From assembly GCA_003139735.1 (NCBI GenBank), contig PLGA01000231.1, forward strand, positions 7,910 through 22,398: a stretch of 14,489 bases of DNA. Reading direction: 5' to 3'. The first letter of the stretch is position 1. Each line of letters opens with the position of its first letter. Made by a program: the position numbers and the translations under genes. Source of the stretch: Bryobacterales bacterium. Its GTDB lineage: Bacteria > Acidobacteriota > Terriglobia > Bryobacterales > Bryobacteraceae. The notes under the pieces were generated by a model. That model was not told the origin of the DNA. It saw only the letters and a list, made by a program, of their open reading frames with translations, and did no database searches. Positions 1 to 7,002 of the stretch are shown in pieces.

Positions 1-465
1 GCATTCGAGGCCGAAGGCGCGCGATACCGCCTCGAACAACTGCTGGGCATTGCCACTCAGGTCGAAATCCCGCAGTCCCGGTTGGGCTTTCAACTCCGTA
101 GGGGGCAGCGGTTGCCGGAGGGCGGCAAGGTCCTCGGGCGTCGGTGGACCGAACTGCGGCGGCGTTTCGGGGGCGACGCTCGCGGCCGTAGCCGGACCGG
201 CCTGCGGCAATAGCATCTCCTCCAATTCGGCGCGCGTCCGGACGCCCTGACTGCTCATCCAGTAATCGCGGTTGCCGGGTTCCATGGCGGCCGCCTCGGA
301 ATACAGGATGTACGCCTCCGCCATGTGGCCGGCGCTCTCCGCCTTGCGCCCCTTGGCGAACAGTTGCGCGGCCGAAGGCTCCGCCGCCGCCAGAACCCCG
401 GCGGTCAGCAGACAAAGAACGATTGCGCGAACCCCCACACTCGATTGACGCGCGCCCAGCGCCAT
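1..465 (-). CDS. Secretin-like (type II/III secretion system family) protein, N-terminal part
   Basis: The reverse strand from the ATG at 465 is open for 155 codons and runs off the left edge, so only the N-terminus is present. What is seen: a positively charged start and hydrophobic signal peptide (about residues 13-32, including AIVLCLLTAGVLAAAEP); a helical TPR-like stretch typical of acidobacterial secretin proteins (AQLFAKGRKAESAGHMAEAY, then EAAAMEPGNRDYW); a Pro/Ala-rich linker; and the beginning of a second domain, FDLSGNAQQLFEAVSRAFGL, which resembles the N-domain of secretin/PilQ-like proteins. By family this would be an outer-membrane pore or pilus-assembly component. The secretin core is outside the window, so the assignment rests on the N-terminal pattern only. 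No clear Shine-Dalgarno precedes the ATG; a GTG at 438 is an alternative start. It is divergent from the mscS-like gene. Confidence 0.6.
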   Translation of the reverse strand, partial: MALGARQSSVGVRAIVLCLLTAGVLAAAEPSAAQLFAKGRKAESAGHMAEAYILYSEAAAMEPGNRDYWMSSQGVRTRAELEEMLLPQAGPATAASVAPETPPQFGPPTPEDLAALRQPLPPTELKAQPGLRDFDLSGNAQQLFEAVSRAFGLEC

Positions 466-527
466 GCGTGCAAGCGATTTGTTGTGAGAACCTTATGCTA
501 GTGTGGTGTCTGGCTATGCCAGGAGGA

Positions 528-1613
528 ATGCTAGGCGCCTTGTCCCGGCTGATGGCGAACCCGCAAGCCTGGATCGAGCCCTCGGCTGTTTTCGCGGCCA
601 CGGTTCTCGTCGCCTGGCTGGCAAGGCGCCTTCTCCTGCACGCGCTGGACGCGTGGGCGACGCGCGCCCAAAGCCGTCCGGGAATGATCCTGGTTGAGGC
701 CCTGCGCGTTCCCACCCTGATTTTTATCGCCATTCTAGGGGTGCATTTCGCCATCCAGGCCTCCACCTTGCCGAAGTCCGTGACCACCCTGGGGCCAAAG
801 ATTCTGGAGGCGCTGTGGATTATCTTCTTCACGGTCATGTGCATGCGAATCGCGCGGGATCTCGCCAGGCACTACGGCGCCAAGATTCCGGGCGCGCTCA
901 GGGTGACCAGCCTGACCCAAAACCTGGCGCAGGCCGTCGTCGCGATTCTGGGCATTCTGGAACTGCTCAAAGACCTCTTCGGCGTGGGAGTTGCCCCGAT
1001 CCTGACGGCTTTAGGAGTGGGCGGCCTGGCGGTCGCCCTGGCCCTCCAGGACACTCTTTCCAACCTTTTCGCTGGTTTCTACGTGGCCGTAGCCGGGCAA
1101 GTGCGGCTCGGGGATTACATCAAACTGAACACCGGCGAAGAGGGCTATGTCGCCGATATCACCTGGCGCAGCACCATCATCCGGTCTCTCAACAACAACC
1201 TCATTATCGTACCCAACACCAAGCTGGCCCAAGCCATTGTCACCAATTACAACCTGCCGGAAAAGCCCATGTCGGCGTCCCTGAGGGTGGACGTGAGCTA
1301 CGATTCCGACCCGGACCAGGTCGAGCGCCTGCTGCGCGAAGTGGCCGATCGGGCATCCCATGAGATTGCCGGAATGCTGGCGGAGCCGGCGCCTTCGGCG
1401 GCGTTCGACCCCGGCTTCGGCGAATCCGCGCTGGCCTTCACCCTCAGCTTTCAGGTGGCCGAGTTCGCCAGCCAGTTCGCCGTACGCAACGAATTGCGGA
1501 AGCGCATCTTCCGTCGTTTCCGGGAAGAGGGCATCGCCATCCCGTTCCCTACCCGAACCGTGCGCCTCGAAGCGCCGGCGAAACCCGAGTCGTCCGATCG
1601 GCCCAAGATCTGA
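528..1613 (+). CDS. MscS-family mechanosensitive ion channel
   Basis: Small-conductance mechanosensitive channel of the inner membrane, about 361 residues, which would release solutes on hypo-osmotic shock. Several hydrophobic helices precede the pore helix (roughly residues 19-38, 60-80, 95-112, 130-150). The Gly/Ala-patterned pore segment and start of the beta domain are diagnostic: ILTALGVGGLAVALALQDTL, then LSNLFAGFYVAVAGQVRLGD. The beta-domain signature GYVADITWRSTIIRSLNN and IIVPNTKL follow. The C-terminal alpha/beta domain is complete. The start is uncertain: ATGs at 495, 516, 528 and 552 are all in frame. AGGAGG at 521-526 lies too close to the ATG at 528 for an ideal ribosome site, and a TATGCT (-10-like) at 494-499 argues against 495. 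The gene is followed three bases after its stop by a palindromic repeat. Confidence 0.9.
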   Translation: MLGALSRLMANPQAWIEPSAVFAATVLVAWLARRLLLHALDAWATRAQSRPGMILVEALRVPTLIFIAILGVHFAIQASTLPKSVTTLGPKILEALWIIFFTVMCMRIARDLARHYGAKIPGALRVTSLTQNLAQAVVAILGILELLKDLFGVGVAPILTALGVGGLAVALALQDTLSNLFAGFYVAVAGQVRLGDYIKLNTGEEGYVADITWRSTIIRSLNNNLIIVPNTKLAQAIVTNYNLPEKPMSASLRVDVSYDSDPDQVERLLREVADRASHEIAGMLAEPAPSAAFDPGFGESALAFTLSFQVAEFASQFAVRNELRKRIFRRFREEGIAIPFPTRTVRLEAPAKPESSDRPKI

Positions 1614-1615
1614 AA

Positions 1616-1674
1616 CCGCCGAGGCGCAAAGACGCCGAGTCTTAAAGGGAAATCCGTCTCTGCGTCTCGGCGGT
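1616..1674. repeat. Palindromic repeat with 8-nt period after mscS-like gene
   Basis: An imperfect inverted repeat begins three bases after the mscS-like stop codon. The left arm (1617-1633) and right arm (1658-1674) match at 15 of 17 positions as reverse complements (CCGCCGAGGCGCAAAGA against CCGCCGAGACGCAGAGA). The left arm continues with an 8-nt period (CGCCGAGG, CGCAAAGA, CGCCGAG). The RNA would fold into a long hairpin and could end or protect the 3' end of the transcript, though no clean T-run follows. It resembles the element inside the qrcB-like gene (10593-10672), suggesting a dispersed repeat family. Confidence 0.7.
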
Positions 1675-1718
1675 AATGTTACTATTTTGGGTACTCGCTG
1701 GCGCAGGAGCGATAAGAT

Positions 1719-2210
1719 ATGGACCTTCCTCTGGTAGCCGTGATGATGGGCAGCAAGTCGGACTGGGACGTGATGCGCCAGGCCGCCGCCACCCTGACAG
1801 CCTTCGGAGTTCCCCACGAGTGCCGCGTGCTCTCCGCCCACCGCACGCCCGCCGAAACGGCTGAATACGTCAGCCAGGCGGAGTCCCGTGGAATCGAAGT
1901 GATCGTGGCGGCCGCCGGCGGGGCCGCGCACCTGGCCGGCGTGTGCGCCGCGCATACCTTGTTGCCAGTCCTCGGCGTTCCCATGGAGAGCGCCTCGCTC
2001 AAGGGACTGGATTCGCTGCTGTCCACCGTCCAGATGCCCGCCGGGATTCCAGTGGGAACTCTGGCCATTGGAGCGCCGGGAGCGCGCAACGCGGCTCTGC
2101 TGGCCATCGCCATCCTGGCCAATAGCCGCCCGGAGTTGCGCGAAAAGCTCCGGCGCTTCCGCGCCGACCAAAAAGAGAAGATCCTCGCCGACAGCTCCCT
2201 TCAGGAGTGA
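1719..2210 (+). CDS. purE: 5-(carboxyamino)imidazole ribonucleotide mutase (class I PurE)
   Basis: Catalyses conversion of N5-CAIR to CAIR in de novo purine synthesis, in the cytoplasm. The 163-residue length is normal for the family. Conserved nucleotide-binding and catalytic motifs are visible: GSKSDW (11-16), SAHRTP (39-44), AAAGGAAHLAG (64-74; many PurEs have Pro in place of the last Ala), VPMESASLKGLDSLLSTVQM and GIPVGTLAIG. AGGAG (1705-1709) lies 9 nt before the ATG, fixing the start. The usual partner purK is not adjacent: the upstream neighbour is the mscS-like gene and the downstream neighbour is tatA. The class I call (mutase rather than direct carboxylase) follows from its overall match to the bacterial, E. 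coli-like sequence pattern. Confidence 0.95.
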   Translation: MDLPLVAVMMGSKSDWDVMRQAAATLTAFGVPHECRVLSAHRTPAETAEYVSQAESRGIEVIVAAAGGAAHLAGVCAAHTLLPVLGVPMESASLKGLDSLLSTVQMPAGIPVGTLAIGAPGARNAALLAIAILANSRPELREKLRRFRADQKEKILADSSLQE

Positions 2211-2220
2211 TTGTGGGGCC

Positions 2221-2255
2221 AGCCTTTTCAGGCTGCCGCCGGCCTTTTGGCCGGC
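2221..2255. terminator. Two tandem hairpins between purE and tatA
   Basis: Eleven bases after the purE stop there are two adjacent perfect hairpins: AGCCT-TTTC-AGGCT (2221-2234) and GCCGGCC-TTTT-GGCCGGC (2238-2255). No T-run follows, so they are not a classic intrinsic terminator. They could act as a 3'-end stabiliser, a weak bidirectional terminator or a REP-like repeat. Confidence 0.5.
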
Positions 2256-2319
2256 GTTCCTCGATTTGTCCCCGTGCTATCATGAAATGGACTTACCTTA
2301 CTGGGAGGAGTGAAAACCG

Positions 2320-2832
2320 ATGGGTCCCTTAGGCGTGCCGGAGATGATGGTCATCTTCGTCCTGGCGCTGGTGCTCTTCGGACCGAAGAAGTTGCCGGAA
2401 ATCGGCCGAACGCTGGGTAAGGCCTATACCGAATTCCGCAAAGCTTCCGCCGAACTGAAAAGCACCTTTACGGCCGAAATGGAAAACCTGGAGCGGGAAA
2501 CCAAAGCGATTACGCAAAGTACCGCCGAAATTCAAAACGACACCTACAATTACGACTATTCCTCGTATCAGTCCCAATATGAGGCGTCGAACGAACCTCC
2601 ACTGGAAATCACCGCTGCCGACCCATCCACCGAAAGCGCATCCGCACCTCAGGGCGCCGAATTACCGTTAGCCGAACTGCCGTCCGGCGAATTACCCACG
2701 AGCGAGGCGCCGGAGGGCGCCGTAGCCCGCGGCGCCGAACCCGAGACGCCGGAAGCCCTGGCGCCAAGCCAGGAATCCGCGCACGCTCTGGACCACGAGA
2801 CGGTTTCCCCCTCGGCTGAGCAAAAAGTCTAA
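2320..2832 (+). CDS. tatA: Sec-independent protein translocase TatA/TatB-type subunit
   Basis: Membrane subunit of the twin-arginine translocon, which exports folded proteins across the inner membrane. The N-terminus has the family layout: a short hydrophobic helix (PEMMVIFVLALVLFGPKKLP, about residues 8-27), the FGPKKLPEIGR hinge and an amphipathic helix (LGKAYTEFRKASAELKSTF). The remaining ~110 residues are a long, acidic, Pro/Ser/Glu-rich tail with a Tyr-rich patch (NDTYNYDYSSYQSQYE) and near-repeats (AELPLAELPSGELPTSE); ordinary TatA is much shorter, about 60-90 residues. GGGAGGAG just upstream of the ATG is a strong ribosome site. tatC follows after 3 nt. Only one TatA/B-type gene is seen, so it may serve both roles. 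The qrcB-like subunit in this window is a likely Tat substrate. Confidence 0.9.
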   Translation: MGPLGVPEMMVIFVLALVLFGPKKLPEIGRTLGKAYTEFRKASAELKSTFTAEMENLERETKAITQSTAEIQNDTYNYDYSSYQSQYEASNEPPLEITAADPSTESASAPQGAELPLAELPSGELPTSEAPEGAVARGAEPETPEALAPSQESAHALDHETVSPSAEQKV

Positions 2833-2835
2833 CGC

Positions 2836-3870
2836 ATGAGTTTACCGGATGATCCCAAGGGGGCCGGCCGGGCCTCCTACGTGGCGTCTGTCTCCACGCC
2901 ATCGTCGCTGCTCGCAAAGCTCCGCGCCCACCTTGGGGGCGGGAATCTCCTGCCGCCTCCACCCCCCGGCGGCACGGGCGAGGACGACGAAGAGGAAGGC
3001 ATGCTCCGGATGTCCTTCCTCGATCATTTGCAGGAACTGCGCACCCGCATCATCAGAATGCTTGTCGGGCTGCTGGTTGCCTTCCTCGTTTGCCTGACCT
3101 TCTCCAGCTCGGTTTGGACTTACGTTGAGCAGCCGGCAGTCGCCGCTTTGACCACTCTGGGAGTCAAACCGCCGGTGCTGCACACGCTTACTCCGATGGA
3201 GGGCTTCAACATCATCTGGTTCTGGATGCCGGTGTTGTGCTCCATCTTCGTCGCTTCGCCTTGGATTCTCTACCAGGTCTGGGCCTTCATCGCGCCCGGC
3301 CTGTACAAGCGCGAGCGGCGCTATGCGGTCCCGTTTATCCTCAGCTCGGCCGGCCTGTTTCTTCTCGGCGGCGCCTTCGCCTACTTCATCGTGTTCCGTT
3401 ACGCCCTGACTTTTCTCTTGGGTATCGGAATGGGCAACGGCGTCGAGCCGGTGGTCTCCGTCACCAGCTATTTCGAGTTGTTCGTCAACGTGATGCTGGG
3501 AGTCGCATTAGTATTTGAAATGCCCATACTAATCTTCTTCCTCACCCTCCTGAGGCTCGCCAGCCCCAGCTTCCTGCTGAGGCACAGCCGCTACGCCATC
3601 CTGGCCATCTTTATTATCGCGGCCATCGTCACGCCCACCCCGGACGTCTTCAACCTCATGTTGTTCGCCGTCCCCATGTGCGCGCTGTTCTACATCGGCA
3701 TATTTGCCAGCTATCTCCTTGTGCTGCAACGCGAAGGGCGGACATTGCCGTGGCGCACCATCTGGCTGGTAGTCCTCCTCGTACTATTGCTGCTAGCCTT
3801 GGCGCTCTACCTGGCTACCACCCGGTTTGGGTATGTTCTAGTACCGCATTGGCCGTTTATAACCCACTAA
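2836..3870 (+). CDS. tatC: Sec-independent protein translocase TatC
   Basis: Polytopic receptor subunit of the Tat translocon that binds twin-arginine signal peptides. The canonical start of TatC is visible at residues 59-68 (SFLDHLQELRTRI), followed by the P-loop region TPMEGFNIIW, helices with PWILYQVWAFIAPGLYKRER, SYFELFVNVMLGVALVFEMP and the C-terminal IVTPTPDVFNLMLFAVPM. Two oddities: a ~55-residue N-terminal extension (PPPPPGG followed by acidic EDDEEEG) and an extra C-terminal hydrophobic segment (IWLVVLLVLLLLALALYLAT) after the usual six helices. ATG 2836 lies 3 nt after tatA and has a poor ribosome site; ATG 3001 is preceded by GAGGAAGG and would give the usual TatC start, so it is a real alternative. 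Confidence 0.92.
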   Translation: MSLPDDPKGAGRASYVASVSTPSSLLAKLRAHLGGGNLLPPPPPGGTGEDDEEEGMLRMSFLDHLQELRTRIIRMLVGLLVAFLVCLTFSSSVWTYVEQPAVAALTTLGVKPPVLHTLTPMEGFNIIWFWMPVLCSIFVASPWILYQVWAFIAPGLYKRERRYAVPFILSSAGLFLLGGAFAYFIVFRYALTFLLGIGMGNGVEPVVSVTSYFELFVNVMLGVALVFEMPILIFFLTLLRLASPSFLLRHSRYAILAIFIIAAIVTPTPDVFNLMLFAVPMCALFYIGIFASYLLVLQREGRTLPWRTIWLVVLLVLLLLALALYLATTRFGYVLVPHWPFITH

Positions 3871-3968
3871 TTTCATTTTCGAGTGGGATTTGAGTGGAAT
3901 AAGGCCTTGTAAAGAGGTACTATCGTGTTTGATAAGGTAAGAATCATCAGAATTGGGGATTGCATCCG

Positions 3969-4214
3969 ATGGATCTCTACAAGGCCATACAAGAGCTATA
4001 CGGCGAGAAAGAAAGACTAGAGCGCGTAATTGCCTCCTTGGAGGAATTGCAACGGACGGCCGGCGTTACTCCGGAACCGTCTCCTGGCTTAAAGCGCCGC
4101 GGCCGGAAGTCGATGCCCCCGATGGAGCGCGAACAGGTCTCGGAGCGAATGAAATCGTACTGGGCGGCCCGCCGGAAGGCCCGCCAGAAGCGCGCGGCCG
4201 AGGGGCAGGGATAA
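3969..4214 (+). CDS. Small coiled-coil protein with basic RRGRK tail, function unknown
   Basis: A small protein of 81 residues. The N-terminal ~30 residues form a charged heptad-like helix (MDLYKAIQELYGEKERLERV, then IASLEELQ), followed by a Pro linker and a strongly basic C-terminal part with KRRGRKSM and SERMKSYWAARRKARQKR. The RRGRK core is AT-hook-like, so nucleic-acid binding is possible but unproven. From memory, similar small proteins recur in acidobacterial genomes; no function is recognised. The start is ATG 3969, preceded by TTGGGG; an in-frame TTG at 3960 is less likely. It lies 98 nt after tatC and is convergent with the ABC permease, with a 9-nt gap. Confidence 0.65.
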   Translation: MDLYKAIQELYGEKERLERVIASLEELQRTAGVTPEPSPGLKRRGRKSMPPMEREQVSERMKSYWAARRKARQKRAAEGQG

Positions 4215-4223
4215 TCCCGCCGC

Positions 4224-5429
4224 TCACTCGTAGCGAAGCGCTTCGCTGGGGTTCAACCGCGCCGCGCGATTGGCGGGCAGCAGCCCGAATACCAGGCCCA
4301 CCAGGCAGGAAACGCTCAGCGCCACCACGATGGAAATCGGGGAAATGGGAATATCGATCCCCTCCAGGAAGTACCGCGCGCTCAGCGGGATCGAAATCCC
4401 CAGCAGAATTCCGATCAGCCCGCCCGACAGGCTGAGCATCATGGCTTCCAGGACGAACTGGCGCAGCACGTCGCGCCGCGATGCCCCGATCGCCATCCTC
4501 AGTCCGATCTCCCGCGTCCGCTCGGTCACGGTTACCAGCATGATGTTCATGATCCCGATGCCCGAGATAATCAGCGCGATGGCCGAAATCAACAGCAGGA
4601 CCACGGTTAGGACCAGCGACACCTGCTTGGCCGTCTCCAGAATGGCCGTCAGATTCTCCACCAAATAACGGGCTCGCGGGTTATGGCGGCTTTCGAGAAT
4701 CTGGCGCACGCCCAGGGTCACAGCCGGCACGTCGTCCGGGCTCCGCGCCTGCACGTACATCGGGTCGATCCGTTCCACCGGGGTGAAGTACCGGATCACG
4801 GTTACGGGAATCAGCACCGCCTCTTCGGATAGTTCCGACAGCCCGAAGCTGGCGACCCGCTCTTTGAAGACCCCGACCACGGTGAATTGGAGGCCGTGAA
4901 CCTTCAGAGACTGCCCGACCGCGGCCTGCGGGTCGCCATAGAGACGCAACGCCAGTTTTTCGGTCAGCAAGGCCACTTTGCCGCGCAGCAGCACGTCGCC
5001 CTGAACCAGGGAGCGGCCCGCCACCACCGCCAGGTTACGCACGGGAGCGTATTCCTCGTCGGAGCCGATCACCCGCACGTTCTCTTCCCGGCCGCCGATG
5101 CGCATCAGGTCGAACTGGGTGATCACACCGGTGGCGGCCACAATGCGCGGCCCGAGTTGTTCGCGGACCGCGTCGATATCGGCCAGCTTCACGAAGTCCG
5201 CGTCGACCTCCGCGCCCTGTGGGCCTGCGTTTTGGCAGTACGCGTAGACGATGTTGGAGCCGATGCCGCGAATCTGCTGCAGGATGTAATCGCGGCTCGT
5301 GATGGCGATGGTGACTACCAGAATCACCGAGGCATTCCCGATTACCATGCCCAGGGCGGTCAGCATCGAGCGCAGCTTGTTGGCGCTCAGGGCGTTGACG
5401 CTGAACCGAAAGGCCTCTGCTATGTTCAT
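4224..5429 (-). CDS. MacB/FtsX-type ABC transporter permease
   Basis: A 401-residue inner-membrane permease with the MacB layout. It has an N-terminal transmembrane helix after ANKLRSMLTALGMVIG; a large extracytoplasmic MacB-type domain (about residues 45-270) with GREENVRVIGSDEEY and GQSLKVHGLQFTVVGVF; and a C-terminal FtsX domain with three helices, including the family signature RTREIGLRMAIGASRRDVLR and the terminal AARLNPSEALRYE. The family couples ATP hydrolysis to export of macrolides, lipoproteins, peptides or other substrates, or to mechanical signalling; the substrate cannot be read here. No ATPase or membrane-fusion partner is adjacent, so it is an orphan permease within the window. 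The ATG is at 5429, with a weak ribosome site. Confidence 0.9.
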   Translation of the reverse strand: MNIAEAFRFSVNALSANKLRSMLTALGMVIGNASVILVVTIAITSRDYILQQIRGIGSNIVYAYCQNAGPQGAEVDADFVKLADIDAVREQLGPRIVAATGVITQFDLMRIGGREENVRVIGSDEEYAPVRNLAVVAGRSLVQGDVLLRGKVALLTEKLALRLYGDPQAAVGQSLKVHGLQFTVVGVFKERVASFGLSELSEEAVLIPVTVIRYFTPVERIDPMYVQARSPDDVPAVTLGVRQILESRHNPRARYLVENLTAILETAKQVSLVLTVVLLLISAIALIISGIGIMNIMLVTVTERTREIGLRMAIGASRRDVLRQFVLEAMMLSLSGGLIGILLGISIPLSARYFLEGIDIPISPISIVVALSVSCLVGLVFGLLPANRAARLNPSEALRYE

Positions 5430-5456
5430 GATGGCGTCAAGCCGGGTCCAAGTCCG

Positions 5457-5462
5457 ATTGTA
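5457..5462 (-). promoter_or_regulatory. Possible -10 box for the ABC permease
   Basis: On the minus strand, TACAAT (5462 to 5457) would place a transcription start about 20 nt before the permease ATG. No good -35 is seen 16-18 nt upstream, so this is weak support. Confidence 0.25.
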
Positions 5463-5507
5463 CCTTGCCGCATGGCGGCTGGTCGGAGAGACGAAGCGGT
5501 CGTCGCC

Positions 5508-6317
5508 TTACGGCAGGGCTTTCTGCAGCGCCGCGTTGACCACCGGGACCATCAGCTTGTAGCCGTCCGCGGTGGGATGCAGGCCGTCGGCCGAGATGCC
5601 GTCCTTCAGCCATCCCCTGTCGTCTACCATGGCCGAGAAATAGTCGGCGTACACCGCGCCCACTTTGGCCGCATAGTCCTTCATCCAGGCGTTGAGCTTC
5701 AGGATGTCCGAGGGCGGGTGCTGCACCGTCATCCGGGACCGCATGCCTCTGCCGCCGCCCTGCGCCCCGGCCGCGTTTTGCTGAGCGAGAAACGGATAAT
5801 CGCTGACGGGCATGACGGAGCACAGCACCACCTTGATGCCGTTGCGCTGGGCGATGTCGGTCATAGCCATGAAGTTGTCCTCGATCATCTCCGCCGTCTC
5901 CTCGCCGGTGTTGCGCGCGATGTCGTTGGTGCCCGCCAGAATCACCACCGCCGCCGGTCTCAGATCTACCACGTCGGGGTACATGCGAACCACCATTTGC
6001 GGCGTAGTCTGCCCGCTGATGCCGCGGTTCACGTAGGGATTGTCCGGGAAGTAGTCGGCCAGCCGCCATCCGTCCGTGATGGAATCGCCCATGAAGACGA
6101 CGCGTTTCGGGTCGGCCGGCTGGTTCTTCAACTCCACGTTGGCGGCGTGGTAGCGGCCAATCTGGTCCCAGTCCTGAAGCTGGTCCGCGAGGGCCTTGGC
6201 CGAGTTCGGCAGACAGCAATTGGACCTCGGGGGGTTGTATTCGTCCACCAACTGGCACTGCGCAACCGTGGCTGTCAGCAGGCCGGCAAACACAAGCGGG
6301 AGCAAGTTTCGGCGCAT
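5508..6317 (-). CDS. Secreted SGNH/GDSL-family hydrolase
   Basis: A 269-residue esterase/lipase-type hydrolase with a signal peptide (MRRNLLPLVFAGLLTATVAQ). The C at 21 has Gln before it, so it does not fit a lipobox. All SGNH blocks are present: FMGDSITDGW with nucleophile Ser79, NRGISGQTT (Gly102), AGTNDIARNTG (Asn131), and DGLHPTADGY with Asp244 and His247. It should act on ester bonds, for example of acetylated sugars or platelet-activating-factor-like substrates, outside the cytoplasmic membrane; the natural substrate is unknown. The start ATG 6317 is chosen because AGGAGGA (6327 to 6321) lies just upstream and the signal peptide follows immediately; an in-frame start at 6404 would only add a non-homologous extension. 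The next gene in the same direction, the ABC permease, begins 78 nt further on. Confidence 0.92.
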   Translation of the reverse strand: MRRNLLPLVFAGLLTATVAQCQLVDEYNPPRSNCCLPNSAKALADQLQDWDQIGRYHAANVELKNQPADPKRVVFMGDSITDGWRLADYFPDNPYVNRGISGQTTPQMVVRMYPDVVDLRPAAVVILAGTNDIARNTGEETAEMIEDNFMAMTDIAQRNGIKVVLCSVMPVSDYPFLAQQNAAGAQGGGRGMRSRMTVQHPPSDILKLNAWMKDYAAKVGAVYADYFSAMVDDRGWLKDGISADGLHPTADGYKLMVPVVNAALQKALP

Positions 6318-6336
6318 TTCTCCTCCTGAATGGCCT

Positions 6337-6344
6337 AGTATAAT
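6337..6344. promoter_or_regulatory. Overlapping -10-like boxes, both strands
   Basis: The sequence AGTATAAT gives TATAAT on the plus strand (6339-6344) and TATACT on the minus strand (6342 to 6337). The minus box sits 19 nt before the hydrolase ATG and is a plausible -10 for it. The plus box is directly followed by the ATG of the SMP-30 remnant. Matching -35 boxes are poor. Confidence 0.35.
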
Positions 6345-6756
6345 GCACCTACGAGGCCGAAATACCGAAGACGACGGTAGGCCAGCCGGCGATACGCTCC
6401 TCAACCGGGTTTGCGTCTACGATTACGACCGGATCACGGGAGCGATCGGCGGCGAGCGTTCCTTCTTCGAAGGATTTCCGGACGGTTGCGCGATGGATGG
6501 CGAAGGCTATCTGTGGAATTGCCGCTACGGCGGCGGTTGCATCGTCCGGGTGGCGCCGGATGGCGAAATCGACCGCGTGATCGAGATGCCGACGGCCAAC
6601 ATCACCAGTTGCACCTTCGGCGGCCCAAACTACCGGACGCTCTACGCCACCAGCGCCTCGGCCGATGCGCGCCCGGGAGACCGGCTGGCCGGTGGCGTCT
6701 TCGCGATTCAGACCGCGGTCGCGGGGCAGGCGGAGAATAGGTTTAGGATGGAGTGA
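6343..6756 (+). pseudogene. Truncated SMP-30/gluconolactonase/LRE-family protein (C-terminal half only)
   Basis: The reading frame encodes only the C-terminal ~125 residues of an SMP-30-type six-bladed beta-propeller. Family features are clear: NRVCVYDYD, FPDGCAMDGEGYLWNCRYGG, IVRVAPDGEIDRVIEMP, ITSCTFGGPNYRTLYATSAS, and LAGGVFAI near the end. Full-length members are about 280-300 residues. The first half, with the glutamate and asparagine metal ligands, is missing, while the Asp of PDG remains. Upstream of residue ~20 the frame reads into unrelated sequence (MHLRGRNTEDDGRP). An enzyme hydrolysing sugar lactones cannot be formed from this half. The frame itself has no internal stop, so a recent 5' deletion or rearrangement is likely. 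A short fragment could still be translated from ATG 6343. Confidence 0.8.
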
Positions 6757-6771
6757 GGGGGGCTGCTTGTA

Positions 6772-7002
6772 ATGGCTCAGTTTACGGAGGCGATCTACAC
6801 GAACGGCGTTCTCAAACCCAAGGAGAAATTGGCGCTGCGTGAGGCCCAGCGTGTGCGGCTGATCGTGGACGCACTCGATGATGAAGCCATTCACGGAGAC
6901 AGATCCGCGGCCCTGCTGCGGCTCCTGGCGGGGATCGAGGGGATGAGGTTCTTCTCCGGTGACCGTTTGCCCTCTCGGGACGAACTTCATGATCGCCCTT
7001 GA
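6772..7002 (+). CDS. DUF104-family antitoxin
   Basis: A 76-residue protein with the DUF104 (AF2212/PG0164-like) pattern at its N-terminus, EAIYTNGVLKPKEKLALREA then QRVRLIV, a short beta-rich DNA-binding or partner-binding fold. Members are encoded just before PIN-domain toxins and are taken as their antitoxins. The C-terminal part (SAALLRLLAGIEGM, then FFSGDRLPSRDELH) would be the toxin-neutralising tail. The gene overlaps the downstream PIN gene by 14 nt, which suggests translational coupling. Autoregulation is common in such pairs, but no operator was recognised. The ATG is at 6772; the ribosome site is weak. Confidence 0.85.
   Translation: MAQFTEAIYTNGVLKPKEKLALREAQRVRLIVDALDDEAIHGDRSAALLRLLAGIEGMRFFSGDRLPSRDELHDRP

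Noticed and set aside
1675..1718. Purine riboswitch or PurR-type operator before purE
   Set aside because: The gap is short and no riboswitch stems or PUR-box-like palindrome is visible; only a ribosome site and a weak TACTAT are seen.
1011..2171. A 386-codon minus-strand open frame opposite the mscS-like gene and purE
   Set aside because: It is the complement of two clearly assigned genes and has no motifs of its own.
4887..6329. A 480-codon plus-strand open frame across the permease and hydrolase genes
   Set aside because: It is antisense to two well-recognised minus-strand genes and their gap, is rich in His, Arg and Val as expected for a high-GC shadow frame, and shows no family motif.
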